Positions 7,887 through 15,450 of a stretch of DNA of 64,000 bases are shown here, one piece after another; position 1 is the stretch's first letter; every line of letters starts with the position of its first letter. The notes beneath the pieces were generated by a model that saw nothing but the letters and a program-made list of their open reading frames with translations, was not told where the DNA came from and ran no database searches. Made by a program: the position numbers and the translations under genes. Source of the DNA: Youngiibacter multivorans (lineage in GTDB: Bacteria; Bacillota; Clostridia; Clostridiales; Clostridiaceae); the NCBI RefSeq assembly GCF_017873395.1, contig NZ_JAGGKC010000012.1, positions 43,511-107,510 of the forward strand, written 5' to 3'.

Positions 7887-10781
7887 TTACCTCCCGTCCA
7901 TATCCAGCAGGTAATGCGGATATCTGTCAAGAAGTGAGCTTATTATGCTCATTACCTTCGGCTCAAGACCTACCGGCCTTCCCTCAAATTCTTTTACGTT
8001 GCCTTCAGGGTCCCTGTACGTTATGGTATTCCCGTTCTTCAGGATTCCGGTATTCCTTGAATCCATGAAATCCTCCTTTGTCCAGAACACAGTGAACTTG
8101 TCCCTGTAGGGCTCCCCTGAATGCGGACAGAAGAATGTGCAGTTTCCACACTCATTGCACATGCCGTCTAGATGGACGATCTGGTGAAGATTGCTGAAGC
8201 CTTCAGCATCGATTGCCACATTCGCCCTGTTAGGACATACCTCCGTGCAGATTTCGCATATGTCGTGGCACCTGAGGCATCTGCTGCCCTCTTCCTTGGA
8301 ATTCAGGCTCTTCCTCAAAGCACCCTTTGCGATGTATATGTCCATCGGCTTCATTTCCAGCCTGAACTCCTTGAAGTCATCCTCTATGCCTTCTCTTCCA
8401 AGGATCTCACGTGCTGCTGCCTTTCCATCGGCAGATGCGCTTACCATTGCTCCTGAGCCTGTCCTGCATTCTCCAACGTAGAATACATTGCTCTGCTCCG
8501 GCTTTCCCTTGTACCTTGCCGTGAACGAATCTCCATTGACAAGCACATCGAAGCTTCCAGCTTCTTCAAGGGAATCAATAACCTCTATTCCTTCCTCCGA
8601 AAGATGTGCCTTCTCATCAAATGGTACCCAGTCTGCACTTTCTCCATATGTTCCAAGAATAGCTACTGATGTTACCTTTTCTTCTCTCTTCAGGACCCTT
8701 GCCGTATCAATAGCCTGGAATCCGCTGCCTGCTACAAGTACTGTTCCTGCCACATCAAGCTTTCCAGCCTTTGCAGCCTTAAGTATCTCAGATGCCTGCA
8801 ACACTTGCCTTCCTTCAAGCTCCCCCTTGCCTTCGGCATGGAGAACTGGACCTGTTGCTACTACCACATAGTCATACTCTTTGGAAAGAGCTTCAAGGTC
8901 ATGCTTTTCACCGCAACTGAACCTGAACTCCACTCCAAGCCTTTCAGCCAGTCTGAAGTCCCTGTCAATCGCCTCGTCAGCAATCCTAAAATCCGGTACA
9001 AGATACCTTACCTGTCCGTATGCCTTTTCTTCCTTTTCCAATACTACGGTCTTCATGCCGTTTCTCTGAAGGAAAAGGGCTGCGGACATTCCAGCAGGTC
9101 CTGCACCTATAACCAAAGCCTTCTTCTCTGACTTAAGAGCAGAAGCTGCCAAGCTTTCTATGAAGCTCTCCTGGGCGTTGTCTGAAACGAGCTTTTTCAT
9201 CGACCTTATCTGCAACGTCTTATCGTAGTCAACCCTCGTGCAGTGGCTCTGGCAGGGATGGCTGCAAATATTGCCAAGTATCGATGGTGATGGATTATCC
9301 TTTATTATGACAGAAAAAGCCTTTCCAAAATCACCTCTGCCCGCCAGCTTAAGGTACTCTGGTATGTTCTGCTCGAGAGGGCAGCCGCCGTCCTTGTGCG
9401 GAGTGCTAACTCCGCCCACGCATGGAGCCTTGAAGCAGTCGAAAACAGGAAGCTTCGATCCTGTCTTCCTTGAGAGCGTTCCTTCCCTGAAATCCTTCCT
9501 GATCCTCTCATCTGAAAGTACAGTATCTGAAAGTGCTTCTAGCTTTTGAAGGTCAATGTCCCTGTAGGTACCTTCAAGCTTCCTGGAAGTAGTAGATGCG
9601 ATCTGGCTCAGCCTTGCGTAGCCGCCAGGCTTCAGGAGCGTAGTGCACACCGTCACAGGCTGTATTCCTGTATCAAGCAGCTCCTTCATGTTAAGCGCAT
9701 CTGCTCCGCCTGAAAATGCCATTGGGAGCCTGCCTTCAAATGCTTTGCCGAGCTTTCTCGCAACTTCTATTGAAAGGGGCAGCAGGGATCTTCCGGACAT
9801 ATACATCTCTTCTCCCGGCAGCTCTTTTCTTTCTACCCTTACTGGGAAGGTGTTGGTGAGCTTCACTCCGCATATGAGGCCTTTAGCCTTTGCCTTTTCC
9901 ATCAGCCTTTTCAGCATTGCTACAGCTTCATCGAACTGGAGGTCCTCCTTGAAATGATGGTCGTCAAATGACAGATAACCATAACCAAGGCTGTCAAGCA
10001 GCTCCCTTGCATACTCATAGCCTAACAGCGTAGGGTTGCACTTGATGAAGAGATTAATCCCCTTCTCTTCAAGAAGATATGTGGCTATCCTTTCTATCTC
10101 TAAAGCAGGACAACCGTGAAGAGTTGAAAGCGCCAGCGTAGTGCAGACAGTGGGCGAAATAGCGTCTATGTCGCCTGCTGTGAAGCTTGAAAACAGTCCT
10201 TCCTTCTCTTTAAGTGTTTCAAGGCACTCACTGAAGAACGGCACCTTTCTCGCATCCTTAAGCCCTTCGATGAATGAGTCTATCTTTTCGGTCTTAATTC
10301 CCTCAAGGTCGTAGCCCACGCTCATGTTGAAGGCGAAGTCCTTCACATCACTGATACCGAACTCCTTCATGGCCACATGGCAGAGTATCCATGCCTTGAT
10401 GTACTCCCTATGTGCCTCTTCCACCTTAAGCTCAGTGGACCATTCCACATTGTAGCCCTCGTCCTCTGAGTTTATGCAGGGTTTAGCAATGGCTTCCCTC
10501 ATGAATTCACCGTCAAGCTTCTGGACTGTCTTAAGCTCGATGAACCTTCCACCTGCAAGATATGCGGTAAGTATGTTCTGCGCAAGCTGCGTATGAGGTC
10601 CTGCAGCAGGTCCGCTGCCTGACCCCAGATTTATCCCGAATGCAGTCCCCATCCGTGCCTTGTCTTTGCTTATATAGAACTTGTTCTTCTGAAGGCCGAA
10701 TACCTTGCCTTCATCCCTGTATTCCTTCATCATCCATTCGAGAAGGTCCCCGAACGGTATGGTTCTCATTCTGTCTCCCAT
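7887..10781 (-). CDS. ygfK: YgfK flavin/iron-sulfur oxidoreductase (putative selenate reductase subunit family)
   Basis: This large 964-aa redox protein has an N-terminal dihydroorotate-dehydrogenase-like TIM-barrel part (about 1-430). A GltD-type Fe-S/linker region (about 450-545) carries the cysteines of CPLEQN and CSHPCQSHC. An FAD Rossmann fold follows (GAGPAG near 559), then a second nucleotide fold (GSGFQA near 684). The C-terminal 2x[4Fe-4S] ferredoxin module has cysteine clusters at about 835-850 and 875-885. The protein begins MGD-RM, like E. coli YgfK, after AAGGAG. Genomic data link YgfK to anaerobic purine utilisation. It likely moves electrons between NAD(P)H or ferredoxin and a purine-derived intermediate, or takes electrons from the FAD-less xanthine dehydrogenase encoded nearby; the latter is inference. 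Confidence 0.92.
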   Translation of the reverse strand: MGDRMRTIPFGDLLEWMMKEYRDEGKVFGLQKNKFYISKDKARMGTAFGINLGSGSGPAAGPHTQLAQNILTAYLAGGRFIELKTVQKLDGEFMREAIAKPCINSEDEGYNVEWSTELKVEEAHREYIKAWILCHVAMKEFGISDVKDFAFNMSVGYDLEGIKTEKIDSFIEGLKDARKVPFFSECLETLKEKEGLFSSFTAGDIDAISPTVCTTLALSTLHGCPALEIERIATYLLEEKGINLFIKCNPTLLGYEYARELLDSLGYGYLSFDDHHFKEDLQFDEAVAMLKRLMEKAKAKGLICGVKLTNTFPVRVERKELPGEEMYMSGRSLLPLSIEVARKLGKAFEGRLPMAFSGGADALNMKELLDTGIQPVTVCTTLLKPGGYARLSQIASTTSRKLEGTYRDIDLQKLEALSDTVLSDERIRKDFREGTLSRKTGSKLPVFDCFKAPCVGGVSTPHKDGGCPLEQNIPEYLKLAGRGDFGKAFSVIIKDNPSPSILGNICSHPCQSHCTRVDYDKTLQIRSMKKLVSDNAQESFIESLAASALKSEKKALVIGAGPAGMSAALFLQRNGMKTVVLEKEEKAYGQVRYLVPDFRIADEAIDRDFRLAERLGVEFRFSCGEKHDLEALSKEYDYVVVATGPVLHAEGKGELEGRQVLQASEILKAAKAGKLDVAGTVLVAGSGFQAIDTARVLKREEKVTSVAILGTYGESADWVPFDEKAHLSEEGIEVIDSLEEAGSFDVLVNGDSFTARYKGKPEQSNVFYVGECRTGSGAMVSASADGKAAAREILGREGIEDDFKEFRLEMKPMDIYIAKGALRKSLNSKEEGSRCLRCHDICEICTEVCPNRANVAIDAEGFSNLHQIVHLDGMCNECGNCTFFCPHSGEPYRDKFTVFWTKEDFMDSRNTGILKNGNTITYRDPEGNVKEFEGRPVGLEPKVMSIISSLLDRYPHYLLDMDGR

Positions 10782-10866
10782 TTTCTCTCCTTACCCGGTT
10801 CCATAGCTTGCCCGAAAGCTTAACGCCTAATTGGCAAACCGGCAATCAAAAATGCAGCTTTATGTA

Positions 10867-12099
10867 TTATCTTTCCTTCAGTTCCTGCAGGAGCTCGCTG
10901 TCATGGCCGAGCCATACGATTTCCCTGTACTTCTTGGGGTCAGTGTCGCCTTCTGTGGAGAACAGAAGCACCCTTGAATTCTCGTCGAGCTTAAGGTTCT
11001 TCCTGTACTCAGCATAGCTTTCATCTGTCATTATCCTGTAGAGAGCTCCTAGCGTCACAGCGCCTGATTCGCCTGAAATGACTCTGGTGTCCGTGCCTAC
11101 CGGATTTCCAAGCACCCTCATTCCGTCAGCCGCCACATAGTCAGGGCACGACAGAAATGCTGTGGAATAGTTCTTTATGATGTCGAAGCCAAGCCTGTTC
11201 GGTTCTCCGCACGCGAGTCCTGCCATAATGGTCTGCATGTCTCCGCCGACAGATGACATCTTGCCTTCCTTCGCTGAAAGATAGTAGCAGGCTGCCTCAT
11301 CCGGTTCGACCACTGTCGTCACTGGCACATCATCCGGGTATTCCATAGCAAAGAAGCCCTGTACCGCTCCTGCAAGGGAGCCAACACCCGCCTGTATGAA
11401 TATGTGGGTAGGCCTTTCAACTCCAAGTGACTTAAGCTGCTCCTTGGCCTCAAGCGCCATGGTGGCATAGCCCTGCATGATCCACGTAGGTATGTCAGTA
11501 TAGCCTTCCCATGCTGTATCCTGGACCACAAGCCCGTTATGCTCATCTGCATACTTTGCAGCAAGCCTTACAGCATCGTCATAGTTCATGTCAGTTATGG
11601 AAGCATCCGCGCCTTCAGCCTGGATGTTTTTAAGCCTTATCTCCGACGAGCCCTTCGGCATGTATACCACTGACTTCTGCTTCAGTCTGTTTGCTGTCCA
11701 CGCCACACCTCTGCCATGGTTTCCATCGGTTGCAGTTACAAATGTCACATCTCCGGCTGCTTTCCTGACTTCTTCCGAAACCATCTTGTCATATGGCAGC
11801 TCTGATATGTCCTTGCCAACCTTCTGTGCAAGGTAGCTTCCCATGGCGTATGAACCTCCAAGGACCTTGAAGGCGTTCAGCCCAAACCTGTAGGATTCGT
11901 CTTTAACGTATATCCCCTTGAGATTCAGTCTTTCTGCAAGGCTGTCCAGTGCCACCAGAGGCGTAACCTCATATTCCTTGAAGCTTTCATGGAAGCTCCT
12001 GGCCTTTTTGACCTCGTCAGATGCCATGAACCTTGCGGATACTGTCCTGTCCTCGTCCTTGGTGAATGTGTTAAGCAGCAGCTTGATCTTCTCGCTCAT
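10867..12099 (-). CDS. dpaL: Diaminopropionate ammonia-lyase
   Basis: This PLP enzyme of fold type II (410 aa) converts 2,3-diaminopropionate to pyruvate and ammonia. PLP lysine is K78 in RFGLNAFKVLGG, and the glycine-rich phosphate loop appears as GVGSLAGA. ATG 12099 has GAAGGAG upstream. It is the first gene of the minus-strand operon, about 120 bases downstream of a sigma-54 promoter. In the purine pathway this is the final step that feeds carbon to pyruvate, which explains coupling to ygeW/arcC, which remove ureido groups. Same family as E. coli ygeX. Confidence 0.94.
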   Translation of the reverse strand: MSEKIKLLLNTFTKDEDRTVSARFMASDEVKKARSFHESFKEYEVTPLVALDSLAERLNLKGIYVKDESYRFGLNAFKVLGGSYAMGSYLAQKVGKDISELPYDKMVSEEVRKAAGDVTFVTATDGNHGRGVAWTANRLKQKSVVYMPKGSSEIRLKNIQAEGADASITDMNYDDAVRLAAKYADEHNGLVVQDTAWEGYTDIPTWIMQGYATMALEAKEQLKSLGVERPTHIFIQAGVGSLAGAVQGFFAMEYPDDVPVTTVVEPDEAACYYLSAKEGKMSSVGGDMQTIMAGLACGEPNRLGFDIIKNYSTAFLSCPDYVAADGMRVLGNPVGTDTRVISGESGAVTLGALYRIMTDESYAEYRKNLKLDENSRVLLFSTEGDTDPKKYREIVWLGHDSELLQELKER

Positions 12100-12230
12100 T
12101 TCTTATACTCCTTCTCTCATATTGACCTCGTGCGTCGCCTGCCTCCTTAACCTGTCATTCAAGGCGTACAACTGCAGGGCTTATCTTCCGGAAAAAGCCC
12201 TTTCATCCGGTCACATCACCTTAGATAACA

Positions 12231-12246
12231 GCAATTCCAATGCCAA
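12231..12246 (-). promoter_or_regulatory. Sigma-54 (-24/-12) promoter for dpaL operon
   Basis: On the minus strand the sequence TTGGCATTGGAATTGC matches the RpoN consensus TGGCAC-N5-TTGC. It has GG and GC dinucleotides separated by the obligatory 10 bases. Transcription would start near 12219, about 120 bases before dpaL. A sigma-54 activator gene lies immediately upstream on the same strand. Confidence 0.78.
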
Positions 12247-12409
12247 AATTTTCTCAAAGAACGGAAAAAGCAAAAATATCCCATATATTTACCTTTATCA
12301 ACATAATATCATATGAAACAAGACCATATTGTTAATATTTTCATTCTGGATTGCCGATATGATTTTGTGGGATTGTAATTTTACAATTACTTTACCCGGA
12401 CTTTCCAAT

Positions 12410-12451
12410 AAAAAAATTATCAAAATGAGAACAAATTCTCATTTTGATAAT
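12410..12451 (-). terminator. Perfect 16-bp inverted repeat with T-tract: terminator of the activator gene, possibly also binding site
   Basis: Arms 12416-12431 and 12436-12451 are perfectly complementary around CAAA. Read on the minus strand the hairpin is followed by a run of seven T, as in an intrinsic terminator, although the stem is AT-rich. Each arm also matches TTATCA-N3-TGATAA with one mismatch, and the repeat lies about 215 bp upstream of the predicted sigma-54 start, where enhancer sites are common. Both roles are possible. Confidence 0.65.
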
Positions 12452-12518
12452 TAAATAATCTCCATTTTGCCCTGTTTGGCAATCGATTTCATTTCTAGAT
12501 TTTACAAATCCATTGGCA

Positions 12519-14321
12519 TCAAGGGTTTTTATCATTTTGATAAATTTCTCCGAGCTTTCTGTAGAGGGTAGCTATGCCTATACCAAGCACCTTTGCTGCC
12601 TTCTTCTTACCCTCGGTTGTCATACCGTACATCTCCAGAACGTTTCTGATGTGCTCGTCTTCAAGTTCTTTGAGTGTCCTGGAATCGCTTCCCTGCCCTT
12701 TTGATTCCCTGGTTTTACTGCCAAGGATGATCCCTTCAGGAAGCGTATCCTTCATTATCATACCTGACGAGCCTGCCATGGTTACCATATACTGGATTAT
12801 GTTCTCGAGTTCCCTCACATTGCCTGGCCACTTGTATTTCTTCAGGAGCTTCATGGCTTCCCTGTCTATTCCTGTTATGTCCTTGCCGAAAAGAGCATTG
12901 TACTTTGTGAGAAAGGTTTCAACAAGAAGCTCCAGATCCTCTCCCCTGTTCCTTAGCGGCGGGACCTCTATTGGGATTACGTTAAGCCTGTAGAACAGGT
13001 CCCTTCTGAACTGGCTCTGCCTTATCATCTCCTCGAGGTTCCGGTTTGTGGCTGCGACTACCCTGATATCGAGGTCTATGGTCTCGTTTGACCCCACCCT
13101 TGAGAAGGACCTCTCCTGAAGCACCCTCAGTACCTTTGTCTGAAGATAAAGAGGCATGTCCCCGATTTCGTCAAGGAACAGCACACCCTTGTTTGCGAGC
13201 TCGAACTTACCTATTCTTCCTCCGGGACTGGCGCCAGAAAACGCACCCTTTGCATACCCGAAAAATTCGCTCTCGATGAGGGTCTCAGGTATTGCCGAGC
13301 AGTTGATGCCCACAAATGGCTGGTCCCTCCTGTCGCTTTCAGCGTGTATTGCCCTTGCTATTAGCTCCTTTCCGGTTCCGCTCTCTCCCCTTATGAGGAC
13401 GGTGGAGCCGGTCTTTGCAACCTTGGCTATGGTATTCTTTATTTCCTTCATGACATCGGATTCCCCGATGATATTCTCCATGGGAAGAAGCCTGGTCTCT
13501 GACGTAAGCGCGTATGCAGAGCTCCTTACCTCCTTAATTGTGGAGAATATGAAAAGCTTCCTGTAACCCTTGTATATTGGAGCAAGCTCAAGCACTCTTC
13601 CCATGACCTTGTAGGACCTGCCACCTATCCTTATTGCGTACTCATCGGCATTGCCTATACCGCTGGCACCTTTCCTGGCATCAAAAGTCTTTCCGAGAAC
13701 CTTCACCTCGGCTTCCACTCCCAGCTTTCCCATGGCCTTCTGGTTGATATATGCTACGCTTTCCGTGTCATCCACGACTATGACTCCGTTCTCAATGTTG
13801 TCGAGTATGTTCTTGAGCATCGAAATACTAGCCAGGTTATTCTCATAGCTTCTGTTCTCCTGAACCTTGGAGGCTATGAGGTCGCTGATCTGGTTCAAAA
13901 AATCCACGTGAGAATCGAGGTTGTTGCTGATGTAGCTCTTCTGTTCCTCTGTGGTGCAGACAAGGCCGATTACACCTATCTTATCTCCATCTGACATTAT
14001 AGGAGTAGCGATCTCCATGGTCTCTATACATTCGCCCCTTGAGTTGCAAAGCCTGCAGATTTCGTTCTCCCTTGGGAAATCTATTACCCTGTGGCGTCCT
14101 TCCCTGAGCACCGTCTCGTATACAAGTCCCTTGGAGAAAGTATTGATGTCGTCTTTGAACCTTCCGGTCCCCGCTATCTTCTCCAGGTTGTCATCAACTA
14201 TCTCGACATCCACATTAAGTACGCCGGCTATGACCTCGGCATACTTTGTCACAGAGGACTGTATCTGCTTAAGGTAAGACCTTTTTTCGAAAGGAACACT
14301 CAAATCTCCATCCCTGTTCAT
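12519..14321 (-). CDS. Sigma-54-dependent transcriptional activator of the purine locus
   Basis: This 600-aa enhancer-binding protein has an N-terminal GAF-like sensor (about 15-150) with cysteines C89, C92 and C98 in CRLCNSRGEC, then a PAS domain (about 165-265). The AAA+ sigma-54 interaction domain (about 280-510) has Walker A GESGTGKE (312-319) and Walker B LFLDEIGD (381-388). A Fis-type HTH closes the protein. The sigma-54 contact loop reads GAFSGA (359-364) rather than GAFTGA. ATG 14321 overlaps the stop of xdhC (ATGA), implying translational coupling. It resembles E. coli YgeV in position and architecture. The expected target is the sigma-54 promoter ahead of dpaL. Ligand is unknown. 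Confidence 0.92.
   Translation of the reverse strand: MNRDGDLSVPFEKRSYLKQIQSSVTKYAEVIAGVLNVDVEIVDDNLEKIAGTGRFKDDINTFSKGLVYETVLREGRHRVIDFPRENEICRLCNSRGECIETMEIATPIMSDGDKIGVIGLVCTTEEQKSYISNNLDSHVDFLNQISDLIASKVQENRSYENNLASISMLKNILDNIENGVIVVDDTESVAYINQKAMGKLGVEAEVKVLGKTFDARKGASGIGNADEYAIRIGGRSYKVMGRVLELAPIYKGYRKLFIFSTIKEVRSSAYALTSETRLLPMENIIGESDVMKEIKNTIAKVAKTGSTVLIRGESGTGKELIARAIHAESDRRDQPFVGINCSAIPETLIESEFFGYAKGAFSGASPGGRIGKFELANKGVLFLDEIGDMPLYLQTKVLRVLQERSFSRVGSNETIDLDIRVVAATNRNLEEMIRQSQFRRDLFYRLNVIPIEVPPLRNRGEDLELLVETFLTKYNALFGKDITGIDREAMKLLKKYKWPGNVRELENIIQYMVTMAGSSGMIMKDTLPEGIILGSKTRESKGQGSDSRTLKELEDEHIRNVLEMYGMTTEGKKKAAKVLGIGIATLYRKLGEIYQNDKNP
12529..12543. promoter_or_regulatory. Palindrome TTATCA-N3-TGATAA (copy at the 3' end of the activator gene)
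   Basis: TTATCATTTTGATAA is a perfect match to the palindrome found at the xdh/xdhC promoters. It lies within the last codons of the activator gene, so chance cannot be excluded. Confidence 0.35.
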
Positions 14322-15139
14322 TTGACAGCTCCGCCTGCACTCGCCAGCCTGTCCTTCATGCTGCGAAGCTCTTTTCCGTTCTTTACCTGCAGTATCTCAG
14401 CCAGTATTGCGACAGCTATCTCTCCCGGAGTTCCGTTGGAAATGTCAAGACCTATGGGGAGATGCAGAGTCTTCAGGCTATCCTCGGAAAAGCCGCTTTC
14501 CTTCAGAAGTGAAAGTGTCTCCAATGCCTTCTTTCTGCTGCCGAGCCCTCCAAGATAAGCATACTTTTCACCAAGGCATGCCTTGTAGGCCTCCTGGTCC
14601 AGCATATGTCCCCTTGTGGCGACAACTATGTATGTGTTCTCCCCGAAGGGTATCCTGACCTTTGCCTCAGTAGGCTTCAGACCTATGAATTCCTTTATCC
14701 CGGCGTATGCTGGAAGTTTCGCAAATTCCTCCCTGTCATCAGCAACATATATGTTGAAGCCAAGTGGCTTCGCTACCTCAGCAAGCTTCTCGCCTACATG
14801 CCCCGCACCGAATATGATGAGGTTCGATGGCGGATTGAAATACTTGACGAAGCCTTTGACATCTCCACCACATACCATGGCCAGCTCCCCCTTCTCAACA
14901 AGTGAATACTCAAAGCCGAAATGCTTTCCTTCTCTCATTCCTTCAAGTGCCCTTGTAACAACCTGGAATTCCAGGTTACCTCCGCCTATGGTTCCGGTCC
15001 TTCCACCCTCAGCATCCACTGCCATGATCGACCCCGTCACACCCGGAGTCGAGCCTTCATTCACCTCAAGAAGTATCATGGCGCACTTCCTGCCAGTCTT
15101 TAACCTGTCTGTCAAGAATTCCAGAACATCTGTCTCCAT
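14318..15139 (-). CDS. xdhC: XdhC/CoxI-family molybdenum hydroxylase maturation protein
   Basis: XdhC proteins bind molybdenum cofactor and help install the terminal sulfur (here perhaps selenium) ligand in molybdenum hydroxylases. Visible features are GSTPG-x-TG (residues 29-36), GGGNLE (about 56), a CGG motif near 92 and a C-terminal Rossmann fold (FGAGHVGEKL). The start is taken as ATG 15139 (METDVLEF...), which has GGAAGG at good spacing. An in-frame ATG at 15187 has no convincing ribosome site and would place the coding region over a palindromic operator and -10 element. The gene is coupled to the activator downstream and divergent from the xanthine dehydrogenase gene. Confidence 0.88.
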   Translation of the reverse strand: METDVLEFLTDRLKTGRKCAMILLEVNEGSTPGVTGSIMAVDAEGGRTGTIGGGNLEFQVVTRALEGMREGKHFGFEYSLVEKGELAMVCGGDVKGFVKYFNPPSNLIIFGAGHVGEKLAEVAKPLGFNIYVADDREEFAKLPAYAGIKEFIGLKPTEAKVRIPFGENTYIVVATRGHMLDQEAYKACLGEKYAYLGGLGSRKKALETLSLLKESGFSEDSLKTLHLPIGLDISNGTPGEIAVAILAEILQVKNGKELRSMKDRLASAGGAVK

Positions 15140-15167
15140 ATCTATCAACCTTCCGTATTTCCGATTC

Positions 15168-15182
15168 TTATCATAATGATAA
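15168..15182. promoter_or_regulatory. Operator-like palindrome overlapping the xdhC -10
   Basis: TTATCATAATGATAA is a perfect palindrome that covers the -10 of the predicted xdhC promoter, 29 bases upstream of the chosen start. This is a position suited to repression or autoregulation. A close variant lies in the divergent xdh promoter. Confidence 0.55.
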
Positions 15183-15204
15183 TCCATCCTGGAATATAGT
15201 TCAA
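15176..15204 (-). promoter_or_regulatory. Sigma-A-type promoter for xdhC-activator operon
   Basis: On the minus strand TTGAAC (15199-15204) and TATCAT (15176-15181) are separated by 17 bases. The -10 lies inside a palindrome. The start of transcription would be near 15169, giving a leader of about 30 bases. Confidence 0.5.
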
Positions 15205-15255
15205 CGGAGAGTACCAGGTTATTAACAAACCCTATGACAAGGATTTCACAGCTTA

Positions 15256-15284
15256 TTGAGTTTTCGTTTTCATAATGATATAAT
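15256..15284 (+). promoter_or_regulatory. Sigma-A-type promoter for the xanthine dehydrogenase operon
   Basis: TTGAGT (15256-15261), a 17-base spacer and TATAAT (15279-15284) form a good promoter. The variant palindrome TTTTCATAATGATAT (15267-15281) fills the spacer, suggesting control by the same regulator as xdhC. The start near 15291 gives a leader of about 160 bases. Confidence 0.65.
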
Positions 15285-15290
15285 TAGCGC

Positions 15291-15450
15291 GATTATAAGT
15301 GTCATTCGTCTCCATGGTTGCATTCCGGGCTGAAGTGGAGACCTTAACCCGCTTTTTGCTGCGCTGTCAAAATCATTTTGTAATCATTTACATAAGGTTT
15401 GACAGCTGTCGTTGGATTAGAGTTTTCACGGCCAAAAAGGAGATGTGTCC
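15291..15450 (+). promoter_or_regulatory. Structured 5' leader of xdh
   Basis: The leader contains two inverted repeats: GTCTCCA (15308-15314) with TGGAGAC (15336-15342), and GCTGTCAAA (15363-15371) with TTTGACAGC (15398-15406). A CGGG/CCCG pair lies across the first. No known riboswitch class is recognised; a cofactor- or purine-responsive element is only a possibility. Confidence 0.35.

Larger units (their letters stand above)
12100..12518. other. Regulatory intergenic region upstream of dpaL
   Basis: This 419-bp AT-rich non-coding stretch contains, in minus-strand order, the likely terminator of the activator gene (12410-12451), a sigma-54 promoter (12231-12246) and a dpaL leader of about 120 bases. 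The leader has a small hairpin, GGGCTT (12178-12183) with AAGCCC (12195-12200), around a TTCCGGAA core. No gene is seen. Confidence 0.7.

Noticed and set aside
12416..12451. 16-bp inverted repeat as a purely enhancer site
   Set aside because: The seven T that follow on the minus strand make a terminator the simpler primary reading; the enhancer role is kept only as a possibility.
14616..15176. Long plus-strand frame opposite xdhC
   Set aside because: It is an antisense shadow of the xdhC frame; family motifs are all on the minus strand.
15188..15450. Known riboswitch (purine, Moco or THF) before xdh
   Set aside because: I could not match the conserved core of any of these; only unclassified hairpins are present.
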